Below, one piece after another: positions 1 through 5,924 of a DNA stretch of 12,376 bases. Origin of the DNA: CAZTCJ01 sp964612085 (GTDB lineage Bacteria; Pseudomonadota; Alphaproteobacteria; JAJFIK01); the NCBI GenBank assembly GCA_964612085.1, contig CAZTCJ010000105.1:1-12376 (forward strand), in the 5' to 3' direction. Position numbers and translations under genes: made by a program. Each line of letters starts with the position of its first letter. The first letter of the stretch is position 1. The notes under the pieces were generated by a model. The model was given only the letters and a program-made list of their open reading frames with translations, did not search any database and was not told where the DNA came from.

Positions 1-1254
1 CGCATCGAAGAGGCCGAGCGCCGCGATCACCGCAAGCTCGGGCGCGAGATGGGGCTCTTTCACATGCAGGAGGAAGGCCCGGGCTCGGCCTTCTGGCACC
101 CCAAGGGCTGGCGGCTGTTCCAGACGCTGGTCAGCTATATGCGCCGGCGTCAGACGGAAGCGGGCTATGAAGAAATCAACACGCCCGACATGCTCGACCG
201 CTCCTTGTGGGAAAAATCCGGTCACTGGGAAAAGTTCGGCGAGAACATGTACACGACCGAGACGCCCGACGGCCGGGTGTTCGCGCTGAAGCCCATGAAC
301 TGTCCGGGCCATGTGCAGGTCTTCAAGCAGGGCCTGCGCAGCTACCGGGAACTGCCGCTCAAATTCGCCGAGTTCGGCAAGGTTCACCGGTATGAGCCCT
401 CGGGCGCGCTCCATGGAGCCATGCGTGTGCGCCATTTCTGCCAGGACGATGCGCATGTGTTCTGCACCGAAGACCAGATCACGGAGCAATGCGTCGAGGT
501 CACCAAGCTGATCCTGAGCATCTACCGGGATTTCGGCTTCGAGGACGTGCGGGTGAAATTCTCCGACCGCCCCGAAAAACGGGTGGGCTCGGACGAGATC
601 TGGGACAGGTCGGAAGAGGCCCTCAAGCTCGCGGCCGAAGCAGCCGGTCTGGAGATGACGTATAATCCGGGCGAAGGGGCGTTCTACGGGCCGAAGCTCG
701 AATTCGTCCTGCGCGATGCCATCGGCCGCGACTGGCAGTGCGGCACGCTGCAGGTGGACCTGAACCTGCCCGAGCGGCTGGGCGCGTCCTATATCGGCGA
801 GGATAGCGGCAAGCACGTGCCGGTCATGCTGCACCGGGCGCTGTTCGGCTCGCTGGAGCGCTTCACCGGCATTCTGATCGAGCACTATGCGGGGCGCTTC
901 CCGCTGTGGCTGGCGCCGGTGCAGGTGGCGGTCGCGACCATCACCTCCGACGCCGACGACTACGCCATGGATGTGGTGGCCCAGCTTCGCAAGGCAGGCC
1001 TCGAGGCCGAACCGGATCTCCGGAATGAGAAGATCAACCTCAAGGTGCGGGAGCATTCGCTCCAGAAAGTGCCGCTGATCTTCGTGGTGGGCCGCAAGGA
1101 AGCGGAAGACCGCACGGTTTCCGTGCGCCGGCTCGGCAGCGACAAGCAGGAAAGCCTTGCGCTTGAGGCCGCGATTCACCAAATTTCAGAAGAAGCGTTG
1201 GCGCCGGATATGCAGCCTGGAGATGTGCAGTCGCGGGCCAGCGCTGCGGAATAA
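1..1254 (+). CDS. thrS: Threonyl-tRNA synthetase, 5'-truncated by the window
   Basis: Class II aminoacyl-tRNA synthetase that charges tRNA-Thr with threonine in the cytoplasm. The frame is open from base 1 (first residues RIEEAERRDHRKLG), so the visible 417 residues are the C-terminal two thirds of a protein usually near 640; the N-terminal TGS and editing domains lie outside. Seen: motif 1 region around LVSYMRRRQTEAGYEEINTP, motif 2 around FGKVHRYEPSGALHGAMRVR, and motif 3 around VPVMLHRALFGSLERF. The family's three zinc ligands, which recognise threonine, are present: Cys at 301-303 (MNCPGH), His at 454-456 (DDAHVF) and His at 832-834 (MLHRA). The HGTP anticodon-binding domain follows from about base 900. 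A polar tail of about 20 residues (APDMQPGDVQSRASAAE) ends at TAA 1252-1254. Motif 2 reads RHFCQDD where many homologues, such as the E. coli enzyme, have a Thr before QDD. infC lies downstream, as in E. coli. Confidence 0.97.
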   Translation, partial: RIEEAERRDHRKLGREMGLFHMQEEGPGSAFWHPKGWRLFQTLVSYMRRRQTEAGYEEINTPDMLDRSLWEKSGHWEKFGENMYTTETPDGRVFALKPMNCPGHVQVFKQGLRSYRELPLKFAEFGKVHRYEPSGALHGAMRVRHFCQDDAHVFCTEDQITEQCVEVTKLILSIYRDFGFEDVRVKFSDRPEKRVGSDEIWDRSEEALKLAAEAAGLEMTYNPGEGAFYGPKLEFVLRDAIGRDWQCGTLQVDLNLPERLGASYIGEDSGKHVPVMLHRALFGSLERFTGILIEHYAGRFPLWLAPVQVAVATITSDADDYAMDVVAQLRKAGLEAEPDLRNEKINLKVREHSLQKVPLIFVVGRKEAEDRTVSVRRLGSDKQESLALEAAIHQISEEALAPDMQPGDVQSRASAAE

Positions 1255-1281
1255 CGGATGCGAAACAGAAAGAGCCGCGCT

Positions 1282-1307
1282 TTAGTGTGGAATCTGCGCC
1301 ACACTAA
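1282..1307 (+). terminator. Stem-loop just after thrS, possible thrS terminator
   Basis: A perfect 9-base inverted repeat, TTAGTGTGG (1282-1290) and CCACACTAA (1299-1307), encloses an 8-base loop, 27 bases after the thrS stop. Flanking AGAGC (1271-1275) and GCTCT (1310-1314) can extend it across an internal loop. No T-run follows, so this is not a classical intrinsic terminator. It may instead stabilise the thrS 3' end or be part of a structured infC leader. Confidence 0.4.
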
Positions 1308-1341
1308 GGCGCTCTCAAGCGTTCTGTGATACACGTGCCGT

Positions 1342-1374
1342 TGTGAGATATGAACCTTGGGTGCATATCTCACA
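1342..1374. promoter_or_regulatory. Perfect 11-base palindrome, stem-loop or operator
   Basis: TGTGAGATATG (1342-1352) and CATATCTCACA (1364-1374) are exact reverse complements separated by 11 bases. The arms are AT-richer than the surroundings. As RNA this is a strong 11-bp stem. As DNA it could be a two-half-site operator with about two helical turns between half-site centres. A weak promoter-like pair overlaps it (TTGTGA at 1341, CATATC at 1364, spacer 17), but the -10 match is poor. I cannot assign a binding protein. Confidence 0.45.
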
Positions 1375-1380
1375 CCGTCG

Positions 1381-1422
1381 GAAGCGGTTTTGAAGTTTTG
1401 AGCCGCCGGTTGGCCCCGCTTC
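1381..1422 (+). other. Third inverted repeat in the thrS-infC gap
   Basis: GAAGCGG (1381-1387) pairs with CCGCTTC (1416-1422), a perfect 7-base repeat with a 28-base loop. The loop carries an imperfect tandem repeat (TTTTGAAG then TTTTGAGC, 1388-1403). It is weak alone and is listed because it lies directly between two better stem-loops. Confidence 0.3.
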
Positions 1423-1429
1423 ACGACGG

Positions 1430-1478
1430 ATAAGCCCCCTGCTGGACCGTCAAAGATCCAAAAAGCAGCCGGGCTTAT
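1430..1478 (+). other. Fourth stem-loop, nearest the infC ribosome-binding site
   Basis: ATAAGCCC (1430-1437) pairs with GGGCTTAT (1471-1478). Inside it GCTG (1441-1444) pairs with CAGC (1466-1469), giving a two-part stem with a small asymmetric internal loop and a 21-base terminal loop. It ends 24 bases before the infC Shine-Dalgarno. It could modulate infC translation or transcript stability; only the pairing is seen. Confidence 0.4.
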
Positions 1479-1502
1479 GAAAGTGCCGCCCGGCGCCTAT
1501 CG

Positions 1503-1520
1503 AAGGAGAAGTGGAAAATA
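1503..1520 (+). promoter_or_regulatory. infC Shine-Dalgarno and ATA start
   Basis: AAGGAG (1503-1508) is the only strong ribosome-binding site near the infC start. It lies nine bases from ATA (1518-1520), the normal distance, but 24 bases from the ATG at 1533, which is too far. From the in-frame stop TAA (1431-1433) to this ATA there is no ATG, GTG or TTG in frame. This spacing decides the start in favour of ATA. Confidence 0.75.
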
Positions 1521-2060
1521 GCTCGTCGTCCTATGAACGCAAAGCCGGAGCCGCGCGACAGCGGCCCGCGCGTCAATGACCAGATCAGGGTCCCTGAAGT
1601 CCTGCTGATCGACGAAACCGGTGAAAAACGAGGCGTGGTCGCCACCAACGCCGCGCTTGAAATGGCTGCCGAGGCCGGCCTCGACCTTGTCGAAGTCGCC
1701 GGAACGTCCCAGCCGCCGGTCGCCAAGATCCTCGACTACGGCAAATTCAAATATCAAGCACAGAAGCGGGCCAATGAGGCGCGCAAGAAGCAAAAGACCG
1801 TCGATGTGAAGGAAGTGAAAATGCGTCCGAACATCGACAAGCACGACTATGACGTGAAGCTGCGTGCCATGCAGCGGTTCTTCGAGGAAGGCGACAAGGT
1901 CAAGGTCACCTTGCGTTTCCGGGGCCGGGAAATGGCGCACCAGAATCTCGGCATGGAACTGATGAAGAAGGTGCAGGCCGAAGTGGATGAGATCGCCAAG
2001 GTCGAGGTCTATCCCAAGGTCGAAGGCCGCCAGATGATCATGGTCATGGCGCCGCGCTAA
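1518..2060 (+). CDS. infC: Translation initiation factor IF-3, probable AUA start
   Basis: IF3 binds the 30S subunit, keeps it free of 50S, and checks the start codon and initiator tRNA. The protein (180 residues from ATA, 175 from the ATG at 1533) has the N-terminal domain from about residue 20, a lysine-rich linker helix (residues near 75-95), and the C-terminal domain ending VEGRQMIMVMAPR. The family signature is plain in KILDYGKFKYQAQK. I choose ATA 1518 because it has a well-placed AAGGAG and because the added residues (read M/I-ARRP) match the N-terminus I expect for alphaproteobacterial IF3. In E. coli infC starts with AUU, and IF3 represses its own synthesis by rejecting non-canonical starts; the same loop would follow here. 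It is downstream of thrS, after a structured 263-base gap, and its 3' end faces the kinase gene with a 14-base gap. The product is certain; the start is about 80% sure. Confidence 0.96.
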   Translation: MARRPMNAKPEPRDSGPRVNDQIRVPEVLLIDETGEKRGVVATNAALEMAAEAGLDLVEVAGTSQPPVAKILDYGKFKYQAQKRANEARKKQKTVDVKEVKMRPNIDKHDYDVKLRAMQRFFEEGDKVKVTLRFRGREMAHQNLGMELMKKVQAEVDEIAKVEVYPKVEGRQMIMVMAPR

Positions 2061-2073
2061 CCCGCAGCGGCGC
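2049..2073. terminator. GC hairpin between convergent infC and kinase gene
   Basis: GCGCCGC (2049-2055) and GCGGCGC (2067-2073) form a perfect 7-base stem with an 11-base loop. It spans the infC stop codon and lies in the 14-base gap before the end of the minus-strand kinase gene. There is no T-run on either side. It is placed where a bidirectional terminator would be expected, but only the pairing supports it. Confidence 0.35.
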
Positions 2074-2074
2074 T

Positions 2075-5068
2075 CTACCCGTCCAGTGATGCAACGAGGG
2101 CTCTCAACGTTTCCTCGTAAGGGTTGTTTTGTCCCGTGACGGACGGTTCCGCCTCACAGGGCGTCACCGGACTGCCGAGAATACTTGAAATCAGAGTCAT
2201 GAGCTTGGCCGGTTCGATCGGCTTGGCCATATAGCCGTTCATGCCAGCGGCCAGATAGCGTTCCCGGTCGCCCACCATGGCATTGGCCGTGATGGCGATG
2301 ATCGGCACGGACGCATTGGCATGATCGAGCGCCCTGATGCGCTGCGTCGCTTCCACGCCGTCGAATTCCGGCATTTCGATATCCATCAGGATCAGGTCGA
2401 GGGGCTCGCGGCCCGCCGCCTCGACCGCCGCCCGGCCGTTTTCGGCAATCCGGATCTCGAAACCCATGCGCTCCAGAATGGTCCGGAACACCGTGCGATT
2501 GACCGCATTGTCCTCCGCGATCAGAACGCATGGGGTGTGATCCGCAGGACGGTCTTGCACCATGGACCCGGCCGCCCCCTTAACACCTTCCGCGACCGTA
2601 TCGTCGGCCTCGCAGACATCCGCCGCCTGCGCCGGCCTCAAAGGCAGGGTGACGAAAAACGTGCTGCCTTCCCCTTCGACGCTGTCGCAGCCGATGGTGC
2701 CCCCCATGAGATGCACGAGCCGTTTGGTGATGGCCAGACCGAGACCGGTACCGCCATATTGGCGCGTCGTGGACATATCGGCTTGCGCGAACTCCTCGAA
2801 CAGGCGCGGCTTGACCGCATCCGGGATCCCGATGCCGGTATCGCAGACGAAGAGGCTCAAGACTTTGTGTGCGGAGTATTCAAGGATGATGCGCACCGAC
2901 CCGTGATGGGTGAATTTAACGGCATTGCCCAGAAGGTTCACGACGACCTGACGCAACCGCACCGGATCGCCCCAGACATAACGGGGCACGCCGGTCCCGG
3001 TCACGACCGAGAAATCGAGATCGCGCTCTCTGATTTGTGCCCGGAACATATCGCCCGTCCGCTCGATCATGTCCGCCAGGTCGAAGGCGACCTGTTCCAG
3101 CTCCACCTTTTCGGCATCGAGTTTCGACAGGTCGAGAACATCATTGATGATGGCGACCAGGGCGCGCGCCGAAGACTGGATGGTCTCCAGCAATTGCCGT
3201 TGCTCTTCGTCGAGATCGGTGTCTTCGAGCAAGCCCGCCATACCGATCACGCCATTCATGGGGGTACGGATTTCATGGCTCATCACCGCCAGAAACTCCG
3301 ATTTCGCCCGATCGGCGGCCTGCGCATCGCGCTTGGCCTTGATCAGATCGAATTCGGCCTGTTTGCGCGCCGTGATATCGGTTGCCGAGCCGACGATCCG
3401 GACCGCGCGCCCTTCCTCGTTCCACACGGCCTGGCCCGAGGAATGCACCCACCGGACCCGCCCATGCGCATCGAGAATACGGTGTTCGATGTCATAAGGT
3501 CTGCGGTGGACGATATGACTACGGATGTTGTCATCGACAAGCTCAAGGTCATCGGGGAAAATAACGCGGGTGAAGTCTTCCAGTGTCTTGATCTTCAAAA
3601 CCTGCTCTTCGCCGAACACCTGGGCGGCGCGCGGCGTCATTTCGAAAGAGCCCGTGAGCAGATTCCAATCCCATAGCAAGGCGGAACTGCCCTGCGCGGC
3701 CAGGGCATAGCGCTGCTCGCTGTCGCGCAAAGCCTGTTCAGTACGGTCCCGTTCGGTCACGTCGACGGCGGACAACACCACCTGATTGATCGTTCCGTCA
3801 TCCCCATAAAGGGGCGCGGACATCACTTCCGCCGTCACCCGGTCTCCCGTTATAGTGTCTCCGGACAGAATATGGCGCACCAATTCACCGCCCGCAGCCC
3901 GGCGCACCATATCATCGAGGGCATCGGCCAGTTCCGGCTCCCGCGCGATAAAGGGAATGTCGCGCAAGAGGGTTCCGGGGGCCAGCGGGTCTTTACCGAT
4001 AAAGGTTTCCTGCCCCTTGGTGTTCTGCATGACGACCCGGCAATCACATGTGACCACCATGATCGAGATGCCAAGCGCATCGATCACTTGCCGCAGGTAG
4101 CGTTCGCGCGCGGTGAGAAGCGCTTCTTCCGCCTTGAGTTTCGAGATATCGGTGAGGAAGGATACGCATTCCATGTCATGGGGAGAGTGCGACGCGCGCA
4201 TCATCAAACGTTCGACTGCGAACCAGATCCATGATCCATCGGCGTGGCGAATGCGGCAGGTGAACTGATCGAGCGGCAGCCCATCCAGAATCTTCACATG
4301 GGAACGCAGGATGCGCCGCCAGTCATGGGGATGGACCAAAGCTCTCAGGTCGTCCGTATCGATACGATCAGCCGGAATACCCAGAATGCGCTGAACGCTC
4401 GCGCTGATATCGGTGAGCCGGCCCTTGCGGTCGTGGCGCAGGATGATGTGCTGATTGGTATCGGCGAGCTGGCGCAGGCGGCTCGCGCCCAGAACCTCAA
4501 GATCTCTGGGCGGCCGCGACGACCGCGTCTCGATCACGCTGGTCTGCAGGACGGTCCGTCCGCCGAACTGAATGGGCCGGACGATGGCGCGAATCCAGAT
4601 CGGGGACCCGTCTTTCCTGAAGCCCTGGATCTGCCCGATCCGGTCGCCCGTCTCGCCCGCCTTGACCTTCTCGTACCCCGTCTTCAGCAGCGTCAGCACA
4701 TCGGATGAAAAACTGCGGGCGAAGGAGCCATGGGCCAGCATGTCTTCGCTGGAGTGGTAGCCGAATGCCTGGGCATGGGCCTGGTTGACATAGAGCAGGT
4801 GGAAATCGTCGTGGATCGCGATGGGCTGCGGCGATGCCTCGATCAGATCCCGCACCAATTGGTGGGGATCGTACGCCGCGAGGGCTCCGTCCGGCGCGGC
4901 CGGCGGCGTATGACATGATTTCCAAAACACCCTTAAAAGGTACAAAATAATGGGAAAAGGACCGTAAAGAGCGGCCTTGCGGAAGCGGCCGGCGGAACAA
5001 ACCCTTGCGTCCTGCGAAAGCGCGGCTATAACAGCCGTTCCAATCAAGTGGATCGTCCGGCGGGGCAT
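2075..5068 (-). CDS. Hybrid sensor histidine kinase with four PAS domains and a receiver
   Basis: A likely cytosolic phosphorelay kinase that autophosphorylates on His and passes phosphate to its own receiver. Counting from the 5068 start (997 residues): PAS domains at about 68-185, 196-312, 320-440 and 450-570; a short coiled linker; HisKA with the H-box SHEIRTPMNG (His598); HATPase with N-box NLLGNAVKFT (Asn715), G1 DTGIGIP (about 744-749) and G2 GGTGLGL (about 772-778); and a receiver from about 847 with Asp896 in LMDIEMPEFDG, Thr927 and Lys949. All expected catalytic residues are present. No Hpt domain, DNA-binding output or convincing membrane segment is seen, so a separate phosphotransferase or regulator must exist elsewhere. 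The start is doubtful. ATG 5068 has no clear Shine-Dalgarno, and residues 1-60 look like translated intergenic DNA covering an AT-rich block and a promoter for rpmI. GTG at 4930 or TTG/GTG at 4858/4855 are alternatives. It is divergent from rpmI, convergent with infC, and has no cognate regulator beside it. Confidence 0.93.
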   Translation of the reverse strand: MPRRTIHLIGTAVIAALSQDARVCSAGRFRKAALYGPFPIILYLLRVFWKSCHTPPAAPDGALAAYDPHQLVRDLIEASPQPIAIHDDFHLLYVNQAHAQAFGYHSSEDMLAHGSFARSFSSDVLTLLKTGYEKVKAGETGDRIGQIQGFRKDGSPIWIRAIVRPIQFGGRTVLQTSVIETRSSRPPRDLEVLGASRLRQLADTNQHIILRHDRKGRLTDISASVQRILGIPADRIDTDDLRALVHPHDWRRILRSHVKILDGLPLDQFTCRIRHADGSWIWFAVERLMMRASHSPHDMECVSFLTDISKLKAEEALLTARERYLRQVIDALGISIMVVTCDCRVVMQNTKGQETFIGKDPLAPGTLLRDIPFIAREPELADALDDMVRRAAGGELVRHILSGDTITGDRVTAEVMSAPLYGDDGTINQVVLSAVDVTERDRTEQALRDSEQRYALAAQGSSALLWDWNLLTGSFEMTPRAAQVFGEEQVLKIKTLEDFTRVIFPDDLELVDDNIRSHIVHRRPYDIEHRILDAHGRVRWVHSSGQAVWNEEGRAVRIVGSATDITARKQAEFDLIKAKRDAQAADRAKSEFLAVMSHEIRTPMNGVIGMAGLLEDTDLDEEQRQLLETIQSSARALVAIINDVLDLSKLDAEKVELEQVAFDLADMIERTGDMFRAQIRERDLDFSVVTGTGVPRYVWGDPVRLRQVVVNLLGNAVKFTHHGSVRIILEYSAHKVLSLFVCDTGIGIPDAVKPRLFEEFAQADMSTTRQYGGTGLGLAITKRLVHLMGGTIGCDSVEGEGSTFFVTLPLRPAQAADVCEADDTVAEGVKGAAGSMVQDRPADHTPCVLIAEDNAVNRTVFRTILERMGFEIRIAENGRAAVEAAGREPLDLILMDIEMPEFDGVEATQRIRALDHANASVPIIAITANAMVGDRERYLAAGMNGYMAKPIEPAKLMTLISSILGSPVTPCEAEPSVTGQNNPYEETLRALVASLDG
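5005..5032 (+). promoter_or_regulatory. Predicted sigma-70 promoter for rpmI-rplT
   Basis: TTGCGT (5005-5010) and TATAAC (5027-5032) are separated by 16 bases, the best promoter match upstream of rpmI. Transcription would start near 5039 and give a leader of about 117 bases. It lies inside the longest possible kinase reading frame, which argues that the kinase really starts further in. A second possible -35, TTGACT (5081-5086), has no convincing -10. Confidence 0.5.
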
Positions 5069-5106
5069 GCCGTGTCGATCTTGACTGGCACCTCATCAAA
5101 TCGAGG

Positions 5107-5149
5107 CCTTCAGGTTTGCCGCTCTCGCGGCGGACCCTGTTTTAAGGAG
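5107..5149 (+). promoter_or_regulatory. rpmI leader hairpin joined to its ribosome-binding site
   Basis: CAGGTTTGCCGC (5111-5122) pairs with GCGGCGGACCCTG (5127-5139) through a TCTC loop. The stem has 12 pairs, with two G-T pairs and one bulged C. TTTT (5140-5143) follows at once, as in an intrinsic terminator, then the Shine-Dalgarno AAGGAG (5144-5149). CCTT (5107-5110) just outside the stem can also pair with the AAGG of the Shine-Dalgarno, leaving TTTT as a bulge. Known biology: L20 represses this operon through the leader RNA in E. coli (translation) and B. subtilis (transcription). That this is such an element is an inference. Confidence 0.5.
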
Positions 5150-5155
5150 TGCAAA

Positions 5156-5353
5156 ATGCCCAAGATGAAGACCAAAAGCGGTGCGAAGAAGCGCTTCAAG
5201 ATCACCGCATCGGGCAAGGTGAAAAGCGCCCAGACGGGCAAGCGTCACGGCATGATCAAGCGGACGCCGAAGCAGATCCGGGATCTGCGGGGAACCAAAA
5301 CCCTTTCGGACCAGGACGCAAAGATCGTCAAGCAATGGATGCCGTACGGCTGA
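5156..5353 (+). CDS. rpmI: 50S ribosomal protein L35
   Basis: Small, very basic large-subunit ribosomal protein. It has 65 residues, the usual family length, and starts MPKMKTKSGAKKRFK, the family's hallmark N-terminus; KRHGMIKRTPKQIRDLRG follows in the middle and the end is KIVKQWMPYG. I use ATG 5156 because AAGGAG (5144-5149) lies six bases upstream and because homologues begin MPKMKT; the upstream in-frame extension to 5048 is leader sequence. TGA ends it at 5353 and rplT follows 37 bases later, so the two are surely co-transcribed. Expression is probably set by the promoter near 5005 and the leader hairpin before the ribosome-binding site. Confidence 0.97.
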   Translation: MPKMKTKSGAKKRFKITASGKVKSAQTGKRHGMIKRTPKQIRDLRGTKTLSDQDAKIVKQWMPYG

Positions 5354-5390
5354 TCCAAACGCCTTTTCAATTCCCGATGGAGTATGAGCA

Positions 5391-5747
5391 ATGTCTCGAG
5401 TGAAGCGCGGCGTGACCGCCCACCGGCGTCACCGCAAGATCATCAATCAAGCCAAGGGCTATTACGGCCGGCGCAAGAATACCTTCCGAACCGCCAATCA
5501 GGCGGTGGAGAAGGCCGGCCAGTATGCCTATCGCGACCGGCGCGTGCGCAAGCGCAATTTCCGGTCCCTGTGGATCCAGCGGATCAACGCCGCGGTCCGG
5601 CAATACGACATGACCTATAGCCGATTTATCGCCGGTCTCGGGCGGGCGGGGATCGAAGTGGACCGCAAGGTCCTGTCCGATCTCGCCATCCACGAGCCCG
5701 AGGCCTTCAAGGCCCTGGTGACGAAAGCCCAGGCGGCGCTCGGCTGA
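5391..5747 (+). CDS. rplT: 50S ribosomal protein L20
   Basis: Basic protein of the large subunit, needed early in 50S assembly by binding 23S rRNA. It is 118 residues, the normal length, starting MSRVKRGVTAHRRHRKI. The long Arg/Lys-rich N-terminal arm contains AKGYYGRRKNTFRTANQAV, typical of L20, and a globular helical C-terminal domain covers about residues 60-118 (QRINAAVRQYDMTYSRFI, then GIEVDRKVLSDLAI). GGAG (5379-5382) lies eight bases before ATG. In E. coli and B. subtilis L20 is also the repressor of this operon, and in E. coli its C-terminal domain suffices. Together with the rpmI leader hairpin this suggests feedback here, though that is an inference. Confidence 0.98.
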   Translation: MSRVKRGVTAHRRHRKIINQAKGYYGRRKNTFRTANQAVEKAGQYAYRDRRVRKRNFRSLWIQRINAAVRQYDMTYSRFIAGLGRAGIEVDRKVLSDLAIHEPEAFKALVTKAQAALG

Positions 5748-5798
5748 CGCTTCGATCTTTGTTGGTCCCGCGCTTGTGCGGCTCCCGAACCAGGGCAG

Positions 5799-5818
5799 CG
5801 GCCGATCCCAATCGGCCG
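5799..5818 (+). terminator. Hairpin between rplT and pheS
   Basis: CGGCCGAT (5799-5806) and ATCGGCCG (5811-5818) form a perfect 8-base stem on a CCCA loop, 51 bases after the rplT stop. A looser pairing precedes it (TGGT 5763-5766 with ACCA 5789-5792, and CCGC 5768-5771 with GCGG 5778-5781). There is no T-run, so termination would be partial or Rho-assisted. It may reset expression between the ribosomal-protein pair and pheST. Confidence 0.4.
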
Positions 5819-5865
5819 AACACCGCCGCGCGGACGAAACGGACCGGTCCTGACACGACCCCTCT

Positions 5866-5893
5866 TTGATCTGCGCGCGGCTTCGGCTACGAA
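5866..5893 (+). promoter_or_regulatory. Weak promoter candidate for pheST
   Basis: TTGATC (5866-5871) and TACGAA (5888-5893) are spaced by 16 bases and would start transcription near 5900, 25 bases before pheS. The -10 matches the consensus only partly. Its position after the hairpin at 5799-5818 is sensible. No Phe-rich leader peptide like the E. coli pheST attenuator is visible in 5748-5924. Confidence 0.3.
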
Positions 5894-5924
5894 ACCTGCG
5901 ACTGCCTGCGAAAGAGGATGACTC

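Noticed and set aside
1176..1424. 82-residue minus-strand frame in the thrS-infC gap
   Set aside because: It overlaps the thrS end and runs through the inverted repeats, has no ribosome-binding site or domain, and the repeats explain the sequence better.
2321..3676. 451-residue open frame on the + strand across the kinase gene
   Set aside because: Antisense shadow of the HisKA/HATPase/PAS region, whose motifs are intact on the minus strand. No domain or ribosome-binding site.
4914..4916. ATG on the minus strand as kinase start
   Set aside because: It is out of frame with the PAS domain and gives an Arg/Gly-rich shadow peptide. A frameshift is not needed, since the main frame is open throughout.
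5048..5155. Upstream in-frame extension of rpmI
   Set aside because: The extension would encode the leader hairpin and hide the strong AAGGAG. L35 homologues begin at MPKMKT.
5748..5924. E. coli-like pheST attenuator peptide
   Set aside because: No short reading frame with a run of Phe codons is present, and no T-run follows the hairpin.
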